Assembly: GCA_003117195.1 (NCBI GenBank)
Contig: BDSI01000102.1
Span: 188,062-252,061, forward strand
Length of the DNA: 64,000 nucleotides
Reading direction: 5' to 3'
Origin: Eudorina sp. 2006-703-Eu-15
Taxonomy: Eukaryota; Chlorophyta; Chlorophyceae; Chlamydomonadales; Volvocaceae
Each line of letters opens with the position of its first letter. Position 1 is the first letter of the stretch. This document shows positions 1 to 9,200 of the stretch, piece after piece. The translations under genes were made by a program, and so were the position numbers. The notes below the pieces were generated by a model that did no database searches, had not been told where the DNA came from, and worked only from the letters and a program-made list of their open reading frames with translations.

Positions 1-1
1 G

Positions 2-205
2 CGGCCTCGAGCTGTGTTCACTGCCAACGGCAGCGACAGCGAGGACAGCGACGGCGGGGTGGGCAAGTGCTACATCTGCAAGGGCGCCGGGCACCAGTTC
101 CGCGACTGCCCGAAGCTGCAGGAGATGTCCGCTCAGGAGAAGGTCGACGCCATGGCGAAGGCCAGGCGGATGGTCGCCCAGGGCCGCCGCCGGGGGCCTC
201 GCTAG
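2..205 (+). CDS. Gag-like protein, C-terminal end with CCHC zinc knuckle (partial)
   Basis: The frame is open from the window edge to a TAG at 203-205, so only the C-terminus is visible and the start is outside. It contains one CX2CX4HX4C zinc knuckle (CYICKGAGHQFRDC, bases about 68-109), preceded by an acidic Ser/Asp stretch and followed by a basic Arg-rich tail. CCHC knuckles in retroelement Gag proteins bind nucleic acid during particle assembly. The position directly upstream of the RT frame fits DIRS gene order. Bases 206-437 up to the RT frame hold no recognisable domain. Confidence 0.7.
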   Translation, partial: RPRAVFTANGSDSEDSDGGVGKCYICKGAGHQFRDCPKLQEMSAQEKVDAMAKARRMVAQGRRRGPR

Positions 206-437
206 GGCGTGGCCGCGCCGGCGACCGCCGCAAAACCCCCCTGCGCCGGGCGGTCAGTAGCGGCGGTCGCCGGCGCACAGACGGGTGGGGACCTTGCCCC
301 ACCAGGTGAGAAACGAGTCCTAGGCGGGACCGTGGGGGTGTGATTGCCTTCGTGTGGTTGAGAAGGCCCCTTTTGTAATCCGCCCGGTTGGAGGGCAGCC
401 CTGACTCCGGGTTAATAGGAGCTGCTCGCTCACCGGC

Positions 438-1735
438 GTGGTGGGTACGCCGCCTGTCGTTATCAGGCCCCCTCCTCGGGTTAAGGAGCGTTTGTTTTGT
501 GTTTGGGTGGTGGCCTTGGCTTCAGGTGTCAGGTGGGACACTGCTGTGGTCGAGCCGGCGCGGGTCGCCGAGGCCGAAGTCGAGAACCCTGGGTGTGGGG
601 AACGGGCGTCGGCGTTGGTGGCGACGGCGGGTGTCTGCGGCGTGCTGGCGCGGCCGCCGCCCCCGCCGGACCGTCCCTGGTTTGGGCTGTCCGGCTCCAA
701 GCTCAACACCGCCGCGTGGCTCAAGTATGGGATCAACACTCCCGCCACACGCAACGAGGCCGATTGGCAGTTTCACACCGTCCCTGCGGCCTCTCACCAC
801 CTCCAAAACTACCCGTCCCTTCACCCGCACATGGCGGAAATGGAGTCTCACTTCGACGCCCTGCTACGGAGCGGTGTCACGGAACAGTACGACCCACACT
901 GCCACGGCACGGAGGACGCCTTCGCAGCTGTCGTCAACCCATTGCACGTAGTGCTCAAGCCCGACGGCAGCATCCGGCCCATCACTGACCCGTCCCGCTC
1001 CGGTGTCAACGATTGCATGGTCAAGCTGCCGTGCCCTTTGCCAGACCTGGCAACCCTGCTACAGCACCTACCCCGGGGCGGGTTTCTCGGCAAACGGGAC
1101 CTGGCTAATGGCTTCCACCACGTCAAGCTGACCCCCAACGCCCGCCGCTTCATGGCCTTCCGACACCCCACCACCAAAGCGCTGCAGCGGTGGGTTGGCC
1201 TGCCCTTTGGTGCGAGCCAGAGCCCCGCCATCTTCGTTGAGCTCACCACAGCCGCGGCCGACATCTTCCAGCGAGAGTGCGACCGGCGGGGCCTCAAGGC
1301 ACAGATTTTCGTCTATGTGGATGACTTCATGATCATGGGGGCGACACATGCCGACGTGCAGGGCGCGTTCGCGGTGCTGGACGAGGTGGGCGCTGAGCTG
1401 GGGCTGGAGTGGAAACTCAGCAAGGACAAAGGCCGCGACACACCGTTGCAGCAGCTGGAGTTCCTGGGCATGCTCTTCGACACGGTCCGGATGGAGATGC
1501 GGATTGCGCCGGACAAACGCCGCCGCTACGCATTGGAGGTACGGGCACTGCTCGACGCTGCGCTGGTCGGTCCGGTCCCCCGCTCCGACGTCGAGGCGGT
1601 GGCGGGGCGCCTAACCTTCCTGGCACGGGCGTGCCGCTGGGGCAACGTCTTCCTACAAGGACTGTACGACAGCCTCTTTTCCGTGCGGTCACCACCACCA
1701 CCGTCCTTGCGGCTCAATGGCGGCGCCGTGGCAAT
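438..1735 (+). CDS. DIRS-type reverse transcriptase domain
   Basis: The frame carries the RT blocks in order: KPDGSIRPITD (fingers), LGKRDLANGFHHVKL with the first catalytic Asp, a WVGLPFGASQSPAIF block, and the YVDD active-site box at 1314-1325. A QLEFLGMLFD block and the thumb/connection region follow. Reverse transcriptase copies the element RNA into DNA. The first in-frame ATG is inside the conserved region near 831 and the frame opens with GTG at 438, so the true start is uncertain; translation may continue from the upstream frame. Homology continues in the -1 frame from about 1730 (RNase H). This is either a one-base deletion, a base-call error or, less likely, a frameshift site; I see no classic slippery heptamer. 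Confidence 0.88.
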
Positions 1736-2668
1736 CTGCAGTTCTGGTGGGACGTGCTGCGCAGCGACTCGTCCGTCTGGGATGGGGTCAAGCGCTGCAC
1801 GGTGGCCGACCTGGACTTGGTGAGGGGGGAGTTTGCGGGAGCGGAGGCAGCAACCATCTTCACCGACACCAGTGGCGCCGGCTTTGGAGCTGCTTGGGAC
1901 AGAGCCGAAATGCAGGGGGTATGGGCCCCAGCCGAGCGCAGCCTACACATCGCGTGGCTAGAGCTGTCCGCCGTTCTCCGCGCCCTCGAGACCTGGGCGC
2001 CCCGACTGGCTGGCCGCCGCGTCCTCGTCCGTTGTGACAACACCCAGGCGGTGGCCGCCATCAATCACGGGTCGACGCGGGTCAAGGACGGCCGGCAGAT
2101 CTGTCGGAGCCTGGCGGAGCTGGCCATCCGCTACCAGTTTGAAGTGCGGGCTGAGCACATCACCGGGGTGGACAATGTGCGTGCGGACCGCCTCAGCCGG
2201 CAGCTGGAGCAGGCGCGGGCCCTGAACCTGCGGCTCAAGCCGCGTACGTTCCGGTCACTGGTGGGTGGCGTCTACGCACCCTCGGTCGACTGCTGCTGCG
2301 ATGTGCTGGGGCTGAACGCCCAGGCGGGCTGCACTACCTTCTTCAGCCCGGACAACTCAGTCTTGGGGCAGGCGGCGCAACTTGCCGGCAAGGTGCTGTG
2401 GGCCTTCCCACCAAAGACCTTGATCGGCGAGGTGCTCGGCGAGTTGGAGGCAGCTTACCGGCTAAATCGCAGCACGCGGGCGACAGTCGTGGTCCCACAC
2501 TGGCCGGAGCGGACGTGGTTCAGGCAGTTTGTGCGGGGCAGTGGTCATGGGGGTGGCTCGTTCCGCGTGCTGACCGTGTTAGAGAAGGGGCGGTTGCACT
2601 GCCTGTGGCCCTGGGGTGCCGAGGCGGACCCGGCGGCCTACGATCTGCTGGTGCTTCGTCTGAACTGA
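1736..2668 (+). CDS. RNase H domain and C-terminal extension of the DIRS RT protein
   Basis: This is the downstream part of the RT protein, now in the -1 frame relative to the RT domain. Retroelement RNase H removes the RNA strand of the RNA-DNA hybrid. Four acidic positions are recognisable: Asp in IFTDTSGAGFG (about 1858), Glu in IAWLELSAVLRALE, Asp in VRCDNTQAVAAIN (about 2036) and Asp in VDNVRADRLSR. The start of the domain reads LQFWWDVL, the usual link between DIRS RT and RNase H. After RNase H come about 150 residues without a recognised motif, ending in TGA at 2666-2668. The next frame starts within 10 bases. Confidence 0.85.
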   Translation: MQFWWDVLRSDSSVWDGVKRCTVADLDLVRGEFAGAEAATIFTDTSGAGFGAAWDRAEMQGVWAPAERSLHIAWLELSAVLRALETWAPRLAGRRVLVRCDNTQAVAAINHGSTRVKDGRQICRSLAELAIRYQFEVRAEHITGVDNVRADRLSRQLEQARALNLRLKPRTFRSLVGGVYAPSVDCCCDVLGLNAQAGCTTFFSPDNSVLGQAAQLAGKVLWAFPPKTLIGEVLGELEAAYRLNRSTRATVVVPHWPERTWFRQFVRGSGHGGGSFRVLTVLEKGRLHCLWPWGAEADPAAYDLLVLRLN

Positions 2669-2675
2669 CGATGCC

Positions 2676-2860
2676 ATGCCCCGCCCAGTTGCGACAGGAT
2701 CTGGCGAGGGTGGGCCCGACACGTGTGTGGGCTGCGGCCGGCGTTGCCGAGCTACGGACGTCCGCTGTGAGGGCTGTCTGGCGGCGGCTCACCGCCGATG
2801 CCTCGATTTAAGCCCGGGGCCTACCCGGGGGGCTGGTTTCGGTGCCCGGCCTGCGTACTT
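2676..2860 (+). CDS. PHD-finger (C4HC3) module at the N-terminus of the recombinase frame
   Basis: From the ATG at 2676 the frame reads a zinc-binding series: Cys at 2724, CX2C, ten residues, CX2C, four residues, His, two residues, Cys at 2799. The last pair (WFRCPAC, ending at 2854) is present in the -1 frame, the frame of the recombinase. Read together the spacing is that of a C4HC3 PHD finger, including the aromatic residues before the final pair. PHD fingers usually bind histone H3 tails. The frame change lies between 2802 and 2833, in a run of G and C, and is probably a one-base loss or a sequencing error. An unrelated zinc ribbon is the main alternative. Confidence 0.6.
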
Positions 2861-3913
2861 CGGGCAGCAGGCGTCACACGGTCGGCGGTGACGGCTGGGG
2901 CCTGCGACATCGCGGGTCGCCTCGTCTCGCTCGCCAGTAGCGCTGTGGCTGAGAGCTCGGCCGCGACATACGAGTCAGCCCGCAGGCGCTTCACCCGGTT
3001 TTGTTTGGAGTCACTGGGGGTGCCAGAGGATGAGGCACTGCCCCGGGGGCCAGGCGTGAATCTGAACGTGGAGCGGGTGCGGCTGTTTGTGGCGGACGTG
3101 GTAGGTAAACTGGCGCCCTCAACGGTGGAGGGGACCATCAGCGCGCTGGCTGATTGGCAGAGGTTTAAGGGTGTGGCGCCGGAGCTGTTCGTTAGCCGGG
3201 ACGCAGTCCTGAGGCGTGTGCTGGGGCAGGCACTACGGAGGGCCGCCGTGGAGGGCAGAGCGACGCACCCACAGCAAAAGGCGCCGTTGCCCCTGGCGCT
3301 GTTGCAGTTGCTGGTGGGCTGGCTCCGGCAGCGGGGGAACGAGGTGCCGGGCCGGGAGGCGGAATTCACGCAGGATGCCTGCTGGCTCGTGGTGGGCTTC
3401 TTTGGGATGTTGCGGCGGAGCGAGCTCGCAGCGCTGACCGTGGGTAGCGTCCAGGAGCTTGCGGGTGGGGGCATCGGGGTGCAAGTGGCCCGAAGCAAGA
3501 CGGACCAGCAGGGCGCCGGGGCCTTTATTTGCCTAGCGGAGCGGACCGCTAGTGGTGTGCCCATCGGGAAGATCGGGCGCAGGCATCTGGGGTTCGTCGG
3601 GGAGCAGGGCAACGAAGCCCCGCTGTTCACCCGGAAGGTGCGAGGGGCGCGCCTCGTGGCCTGGGACCGGGCGGGTTTCACTAACAGGCTGCGCCTCCTG
3701 GTCAAGGAGCTGCAGCAGGCGGTGCCGGATCTCTCGGTCGACCTCACCGCCCTCTCGGCCCACAGTTTGCGGCGAGGCGGGGCGACGGCAGCGGCCAATG
3801 CCGGGGTCAGTACGGAGGCTATCAAGGAGCACAGGAGATGGAAGTCGGAGGCCGTGCAGCTATACATGAAGAAGTCGGTGGCGGTGCGCCGGGCAGTAGT
3901 GGAGAAGATGTGA
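2798..3913 (+). CDS. Tyrosine recombinase of the DIRS element
   Basis: This recombinase should integrate the circular double-stranded DNA of the element. The catalytic set is visible: first Arg in GMLRRSELAAL (about residue 205), HSLR (His322, Arg325), His345 in HRRW and the nucleophile Tyr356 in QLYMKK, 15 residues from the TGA. The N-terminal part (ATYESARRRFTRFC, then a helical region) fits the SAM-like core-binding domain. The length after the PHD region, about 340 residues, is normal for DIRS and Ngaro recombinases. The start is uncertain because the PHD module upstream is in another frame; the natural protein probably starts at 2676. The B1 repeat begins 12 bases after the stop. Confidence 0.88.
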   Translation: MPRFKPGAYPGGWFRCPACVLRAAGVTRSAVTAGACDIAGRLVSLASSAVAESSAATYESARRRFTRFCLESLGVPEDEALPRGPGVNLNVERVRLFVADVVGKLAPSTVEGTISALADWQRFKGVAPELFVSRDAVLRRVLGQALRRAAVEGRATHPQQKAPLPLALLQLLVGWLRQRGNEVPGREAEFTQDACWLVVGFFGMLRRSELAALTVGSVQELAGGGIGVQVARSKTDQQGAGAFICLAERTASGVPIGKIGRRHLGFVGEQGNEAPLFTRKVRGARLVAWDRAGFTNRLRLLVKELQQAVPDLSVDLTALSAHSLRRGGATAAANAGVSTEAIKEHRRWKSEAVQLYMKKSVAVRRAVVEKM

Positions 3914-3924
3914 AGACTTGGTGA

Positions 3925-4165
3925 GGGGGGTGTATGCGCTTAGGACATCGCCGGTGCGGCGGCCTACGCGCGTGTGCAGGTGCTCGCCTTGTGTTAGTGT
4001 GGTGCGGGACAGCGCCCGTGGCGAGCCCGGGCGAGTGCCCGGCAGTTTTTCCCCCTTTCCTTATTTGCACTTCCCTTCCTGGGAAACTGTGACGTGGGTT
4101 TTTCAGTTATTTCGGTAATGGTGTGAATTGGTTTGCGTCTGATTGCATGGCGAACTCGACTCAAA
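3925..4165 (+). repeat. Split direct repeat B1 of the PAT-like element
   Basis: This 241-bp segment recurs at 4516-4756 (offset 591) with a single visible difference, G at 4130 versus A at 4721. It starts at a run of six G and ends at ACTCAAA. It is the inner copy of the right-hand repeat pair. Confidence 0.92.
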
Positions 4166-4515
4166 ATTAGATTTTAGGTTAATCCGAAAATATGGTTTGC
4201 AGACGAGTTAACAGCCGTGCTTTGGTACGGGTACGGCAGAGGATGGGCCGTACTGTGACCACCGCTTGCGAGCCGCGCCGGGTTGAGCGGTAAATTGTTG
4301 CCGGTTTAGACGTCGCGCCTTGCACTTCACGTGAGGAACCTTGGCGCTACAAATTAGCGAGATTAACGTACTCTGACCTCTAGAGCAGTGTGGACAGACA
4401 GACGTGCTCACGTTATTCGGAGGCCTTTGTTTTCCCGCCCGCCCTCCCCTCGTCTTAATGTCGTTCTTTCCGCCGTTCGTAGGCGATTTGGTCAATAGTT
4501 CGTTTCCCAGGTTCT
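4166..4515 (+). repeat. Presumed A2 segment between B1 and B2
   Basis: The 350-bp, less GC-rich segment between the two B copies occupies the place of A2 in PAT elements, so a matching A1 copy is predicted at the left end of the element, outside the window. No gene is visible in it. The assignment rests on position only. Confidence 0.65.
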
Positions 4516-4756
4516 GGGGGGTGTATGCGCTTAGGACATCGCCGGTGCGGCGGCCTACGCGCGTGTGCAGGTGCTCGCCTTGTGTTAGTGTGGTGCGGGA
4601 CAGCGCCCGTGGCGAGCCCGGGCGAGTGCCCGGCAGTTTTTCCCCCTTTCCTTATTTGCACTTCCCTTCCTGGGAAACTGTGACGTGGGTTTTTCAGTTA
4701 TTTCGGTAATGGTGTGAATTAGTTTGCGTCTGATTGCATGGCGAACTCGACTCAAA
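4516..4756 (+). repeat. Split direct repeat B2, right end of the PAT-like element
   Basis: Second copy of the 241-bp B repeat. Similarity to B1 stops at 4756 after ACTCAAA, which marks the right end of the element. DIRS-type integration normally leaves no target duplication, and none can be tested here because the left end is missing. Confidence 0.9.
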
Positions 4757-5394
4757 GTAGGATATGACAGCAGCAGCTGGCCATCATCACAAGGTAGGAT
4801 CAGAAGAAAGGATAGATGGGATTTTGCCTCCGATAGAATTGCGCTACACCCAGTGTTGCTATCTTAAATGAAAAGAATATTTACGTATACCTGTCTACCG
4901 CCGCCTAAACACACTCTGATGCCGTGTCCCCAACTCCTGGTTACCCTCCCATATGCATTCGCGACGACGCAAGGAAAGCGCGCTTCAGGCCTCCAAGACT
5001 GAGAATAATCCCTGTCGTAGCTGTGGTAGCAGTGGTCCTGCTGTCGAAACATGCTGAAAATTTCCGGCCGGCCTCGGAGGTTGATGACTGTTTGAAAGTT
5101 GTTCTCCTAGCAAATGGCCTGTAAGATATGTAATGTGACAGACGATTACCGCAGCCCTTATTTCGGCACGTGTGGTGAAGCAAGGCACATGCCGAAAAAC
5201 TTGGCCGCGCGGCGCGCGTATGTTGAATGCTTTTGATGGCGACTCTCTGCCGATCAGACTAGGCAAATATGTCAGTGCAATTGATCGTTTGCTGCTGTAT
5301 GTTTATTAAAAATAAACCGTATACATATGCCCCAGAAAACACATACAACTCAAGAAGTCCCTGCTTTGTCGGCGGCTTGTGAAGCAATTGATCA
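4757..5394. other. Intergenic, no gene recognised
   Basis: Mixed-composition sequence between the retrotransposon and the fold-back element. Short open frames have no recognisable motif, splice logic or composition bias. Confidence 0.5.
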
Positions 5395-5454
5395 TGTTGT
5401 AATTAACTGCCGGACATCCCGAGCGCTCGGGATGTCCGGCAGTTAATTACAACA
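5395..5454. repeat. Perfect 60-bp palindrome, left copy
   Basis: Two 30-bp arms without spacer, centred between 5424 and 5425 at GAGC|GCTC, starting TGTTGTAATT and ending AATTACAACA. Bases 5394 and 5455 no longer pair. Confidence 0.95.
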
Positions 5455-5680
5455 ATATGAGTGCCTGACGGTCGCATGTTCGAAACCCAGAGAGTCCAGC
5501 TGGCAAACATCGGGGCCACGACTGGTGAAGGGTGATGAATGGAAGCAGGCATATAGGCTGATGGGGAGTAATAACTGCGCGGATAATCGCCGGCGCCGGG
5601 GGACTGGCTGCGAGACAAGTCTCGGGGGAGGGACCTCTGAGCTCGCAGCTGGGTATGAGGGGACCTGAAGGCACTCATAT

Positions 5681-5740
5681 TGTTGTAATTAACTGCCGGA
5701 CATCCCGAGCGCTCGGGATGTCCGGCAGTTAATTACAACA
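5681..5740. repeat. Perfect 60-bp palindrome, right copy
   Basis: Identical to 5395-5454, centred between 5710 and 5711. Confidence 0.95.
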
Positions 5741-6255
5741 TTCATCAATATGTATTGGATCAAAGTTTCAAAATGCAAAGGGATTGCATACCGAGTACCA
5801 ACAAGTTCTCCAGTTCCGATGGCCGAAGTCCGGGTCTCACCGCGGCTTTTTCGCACTCTGTTTTTGCCTTATATGTGCTATGTAGCTATTGATGGCAAAC
5901 TTTAGAGGTTCACGTCTGCTGCTAAATTCAGCATGCTTGACGACGGACCAAACAACTACAGCTTCACGGAAAAACAAAAATGCTTCAAGCTTGCTTTTTG
6001 ATATCTGCTTGACAGACGGATGTGGTAGTGCAGAGCGTTACGATAATAATGCAGATGCGATGACCGCCGTTGGCGGCGCGTAGGTTTCGGGGCTACCCTA
6101 CCTGCTTTACCTTGCTCATCAGCGGAGCTAGGGGAGCAACCGGCCAGCCGGTCATAAGCATGCTCACGAATTAATACCGGCCGGCCGGTACTGAGCATGC
6201 TCACATCTCGCCTCTCTGCTCAGTACGCAAACCGCCATGCTCTTACATGCAAACG
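5741..6255. other. Left flank of Sat1 with degenerate box copies
   Basis: No gene is recognised. Near 6140-6205 two degenerate copies of the satellite box occur (AAGCATGCTC and GAGCATGCTC, each after a CCGG-rich stretch), so the array edge fades out rather than ending abruptly. At 6248-6270 the text AAACGATACATC followed by an AAATTA run resembles the start of the diverged Sat1 monomers at 19265-19530. Confidence 0.5.
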
Positions 6256-9200
6256 ATACATCAATTTAAATTATAACGTTCCATGTCTTTAGGTCCACCA
6301 TCGGGGCTCTCCCTGAGCACATGAACGCTACCGTCGGCCCGCCGGTCGTGAGCATGCTCAGGCTCGCCCAGGGAGTCGGGTGCCTGCTCCGCACGCACAC
6401 GGCCATGCTCTCGTATCCAAAGGGTACACTGGGTAAAATTATAACGTTCCATGTCTTTAGGTCCACCATCGGGGCTCTCCCTGAGCACATGAACGCTTCT
6501 GTCGGCCCGCCGGTCGTGAGCATGCTCAGGCTCGCCCAGGGAGTCGGGTGCCTGCTCCGCACGCACACGGCCATGCTCTCGTATCCAAAGGGTACACTGG
6601 GTAAAATTATAACGTTCCATGTCTTTAGGTCCACCATCGGGGCTCTCCCTGAGCACATGAACGCTGCCGTCGGCCCGCCGGGCTCAGGCTCGCCCAGGGA
6701 GTCGGGTGCCTGCTCCGCACGCACACGGCCATGCTCTCGTATCCAAAGGGTACACTGGGTAAAATTATAACGTTCCATGTCTTTAGGTCCACCATCGGGG
6801 CTCTCCCTGAGCACATGAACGCTGCCGTCGGCCCGCCGGTCGTGAGCATGCTCAGGCTCCACCCAGGGAGTCGGGTGCCTGCTCCGCACGCACACGGCCA
6901 TGCTCTCATATCCAAAGGGTACACTGGGTAAAATTATAACGTTCCATGTCTTTAGGTCCACCATCGGGGCTCTCCCTGAGCACATGAACGCTACCGTCGG
7001 CCCGCCGGTCGTGAGCATGCTCAGGCTCCACCCAGGGAGTCGGGTGCCTGCTCCGCACGCACACGGCCATGCTCTCGTATCCAAAGGGTACACTGGGTAA
7101 AATTATAACGTTCCATGTCTTTAGGTCCACCATCGGGGCTCTCCCTGAGCACATGAACACTACCGTCGGCCCGCCGGTCATGAGCATGCTCAGGCTCGCC
7201 CAGGGAGTCGGGTGCCTGCTCCGCATTCAAACCGCCATGCTCTCGTATCCAAAGGGTACACTGGGTAAAATTATAACGTTCCATGTCTTTAGGTCCACCA
7301 TCGGGGCTCTCCCTGAGCACATGAACGCTACCGTCGGCCAGACGGTCGTGAGCATGCTCAGGCTCGCCCAGGGAGTCGGGTGCCTGCTCCGCATTCAAAC
7401 CGCCATGCTCTCGTATCCAAAGGGTACACTGGGTAAAATTATAACGTTCCATGTCTTTAGGTCCACCATCGGGGCTCTTCCTGAGCACATGAACGCTGCC
7501 GTCGGCCCGCCGGTCGTGAGCATGCTCAGGCTCCACCCAGGGAGTCGGGTGCCTGCTCCGCACGCACACGGCCATGCTCTCGTATCCAAAGGGTACACTG
7601 GGTAAAATTATAACGTTCCATGTCTTTAGGTCCACCATCGGGGCTCTCCCTGAGCACATGAACGCTTCTGTCGGCCCGCCGGTCGTGAGCATGCTCAGGC
7701 TCCACCCAGGGAGTCGGGTGCCTGCTCCGCACGCACACGGCCATGCTCTCGTATCCAAAGGGTACACTGGGTAAAATTATAACGTTCCATGTCTTTAGGT
7801 CCACCATCGGGGCTCTCCCTGAGCACATGAACACTACCGTCGGCCCGCCGGTCGTGAGCATGCTCAGGCTCGCCCAGGGAGTCGGGTGCCTGCTCCGCAT
7901 TCAAACCGCCATGCTCTCGTATCCAAAGGGTACACTGGGTAAAATTATAACGTTCCATGTCTTTAGGTCCACCATCGGGGCTCTCCCTGAGCACATGAAC
8001 GCTACCGTCGGCCCGCCGGTCGTGAGCATGCTCAGGCTCGCCCAGGGAGTCGGGTGCCTGCTCCGCACGCACACGGCCATGCTCTCGTATCCAAAGGGTA
8101 CACTGGGTAAAATTATAACGTTCCATGTCTTTAGGTCCACCATCGGGGCTCTCCCTGAGCACATGAACGCTGCCGTGGGCCCGCCGGGCTCAGGCTCGCC
8201 CAGGGAGTCGGGTGCCTGCTCCGCACGCACACGGCCATGCTCTCGTATCCAAAGGGTACACTGGGTAAAATTATAACGTTCCATGTCTTTAGGTCCACCA
8301 TCGGGGCTCTCCCTGAGCACATGAACACTACCGTCGGCCCGCCGGTCATGAGCATGCTCAGGCTCCACCCAGGGAGTCGGGTGCCTGCTCCGCACGCACA
8401 CGGCCATGCTCTCGTATCCAAAGGGTACACTGGGTAAAATTATAACGTTCCATGTCTTTAGGTCCACCATCGGGGCTCTCCCTGAGCACATGAACGCTAC
8501 TGTCGGCCCGCCGGTCGTGAGCATGCTCAGGCTCCACCCAGGGAGTCGGGTGCCTGCTCCGCACGCACACGGCCATGCTCTCGTATCCAAAGGGTACACT
8601 GGGTAAAATTATAACGTTCCATGTCTTTAGGTCCACCATCGGGGCTCTCCCTGAGCACATGAACGCTGCTGTCGGCCCGCCGGTCGTGAGCATGCTCAGG
8701 CTCCACCCAGGGAGTCGGGTGCCTGCTCCGCACGCACACGGCCATGCTCTCGTATCCAAAGGGTACACTGGGTAAAATTATAACGTTCCATGTCTTTAGG
8801 TCCACCATCGGGGCTCTCCCTGAGCACATGAACGCTACTGTCGGCCCGCCGGTCGTGAGCATGCTCAGGCTCCACCCAGGGAGTCGGGTGCCTGCTCCGC
8901 ACGCACACGGCCATGCTCTCGTATCCAAAGGGTACACTGGGTAAAATTATAACGTTCCATGTCTTTAGGTCCACCATCGGGGCTCTCCCTGAGCACATGA
9001 ACACTACCGTCGGCCCGCCGGTCATGAGCATGCTCAGGCTCGCCCAGGGAGTCGGGTGCCTGCTCCGCATTCAAACCGCCATGCTCTCGTATCCAAAGGG
9101 TACACTGGGTAAAATTATAACGTTCCATGTCTTTAGGTCCACCATCGGGGCTCTCCCTGAGCACATGAACGCTACCGTCGGCCAGACGGTCGTGAGCATG

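Larger units (their letters stand above)
1..4756 (+). mobile_element. PAT-like DIRS retrotransposon, left end outside the window
   Basis: The order is zinc-knuckle frame, reverse transcriptase, RNase H, tyrosine recombinase, then a B1-A2-B2 arrangement of split direct repeats. Tyrosine-recombinase retrotransposons of the PAT group use this repeat layout (A1-ORFs-B1-A2-B2) to rebuild full ends through a circular intermediate. No aspartic protease or DDE integrase is visible, which separates it from Gypsy and Copia. The A1 copy should lie left of base 1 and match 4166-4515. The two B repeats differ at one base in 241, so the insertion looks recent, yet two coding frames carry a one-base shift. 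TOC1 and Kangaroo of volvocine algae are related by architecture; the exact family is not determined. Confidence 0.88.
5395..5740. mobile_element. 346-bp fold-back element with palindromic ends
   Basis: Both ends are the same perfect 60-bp palindrome (5395-5454 and 5681-5740), each extended inward by an inverted 11-bp match (5455-5465 with 5670-5680). The terminal inverted repeats are therefore 71 bp, and each arm can also fold on itself. The 204-bp interior has no open frame with a recognisable product. A non-autonomous fold-back or MITE-like element is the simplest reading. I find no convincing target-site duplication in the immediate flanks, so the exact borders are uncertain. Confidence 0.7.

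Noticed and set aside
1720..1740. Programmed -1 frameshift between RT and RNase H
   Set aside because: No slippery heptamer or clear downstream structure is seen; these are normally one frame in DIRS elements.
2798..3913. Phage or bacterial integrase
   Set aside because: The neighbouring RT, RNase H and split direct repeats identify a eukaryotic DIRS-type element.
5475..5500. tRNA-like B box (GTTCGAAACC) in the fold-back element, hinting at a SINE
   Set aside because: No matching A box at the right distance and no tRNA fold; the match is short.
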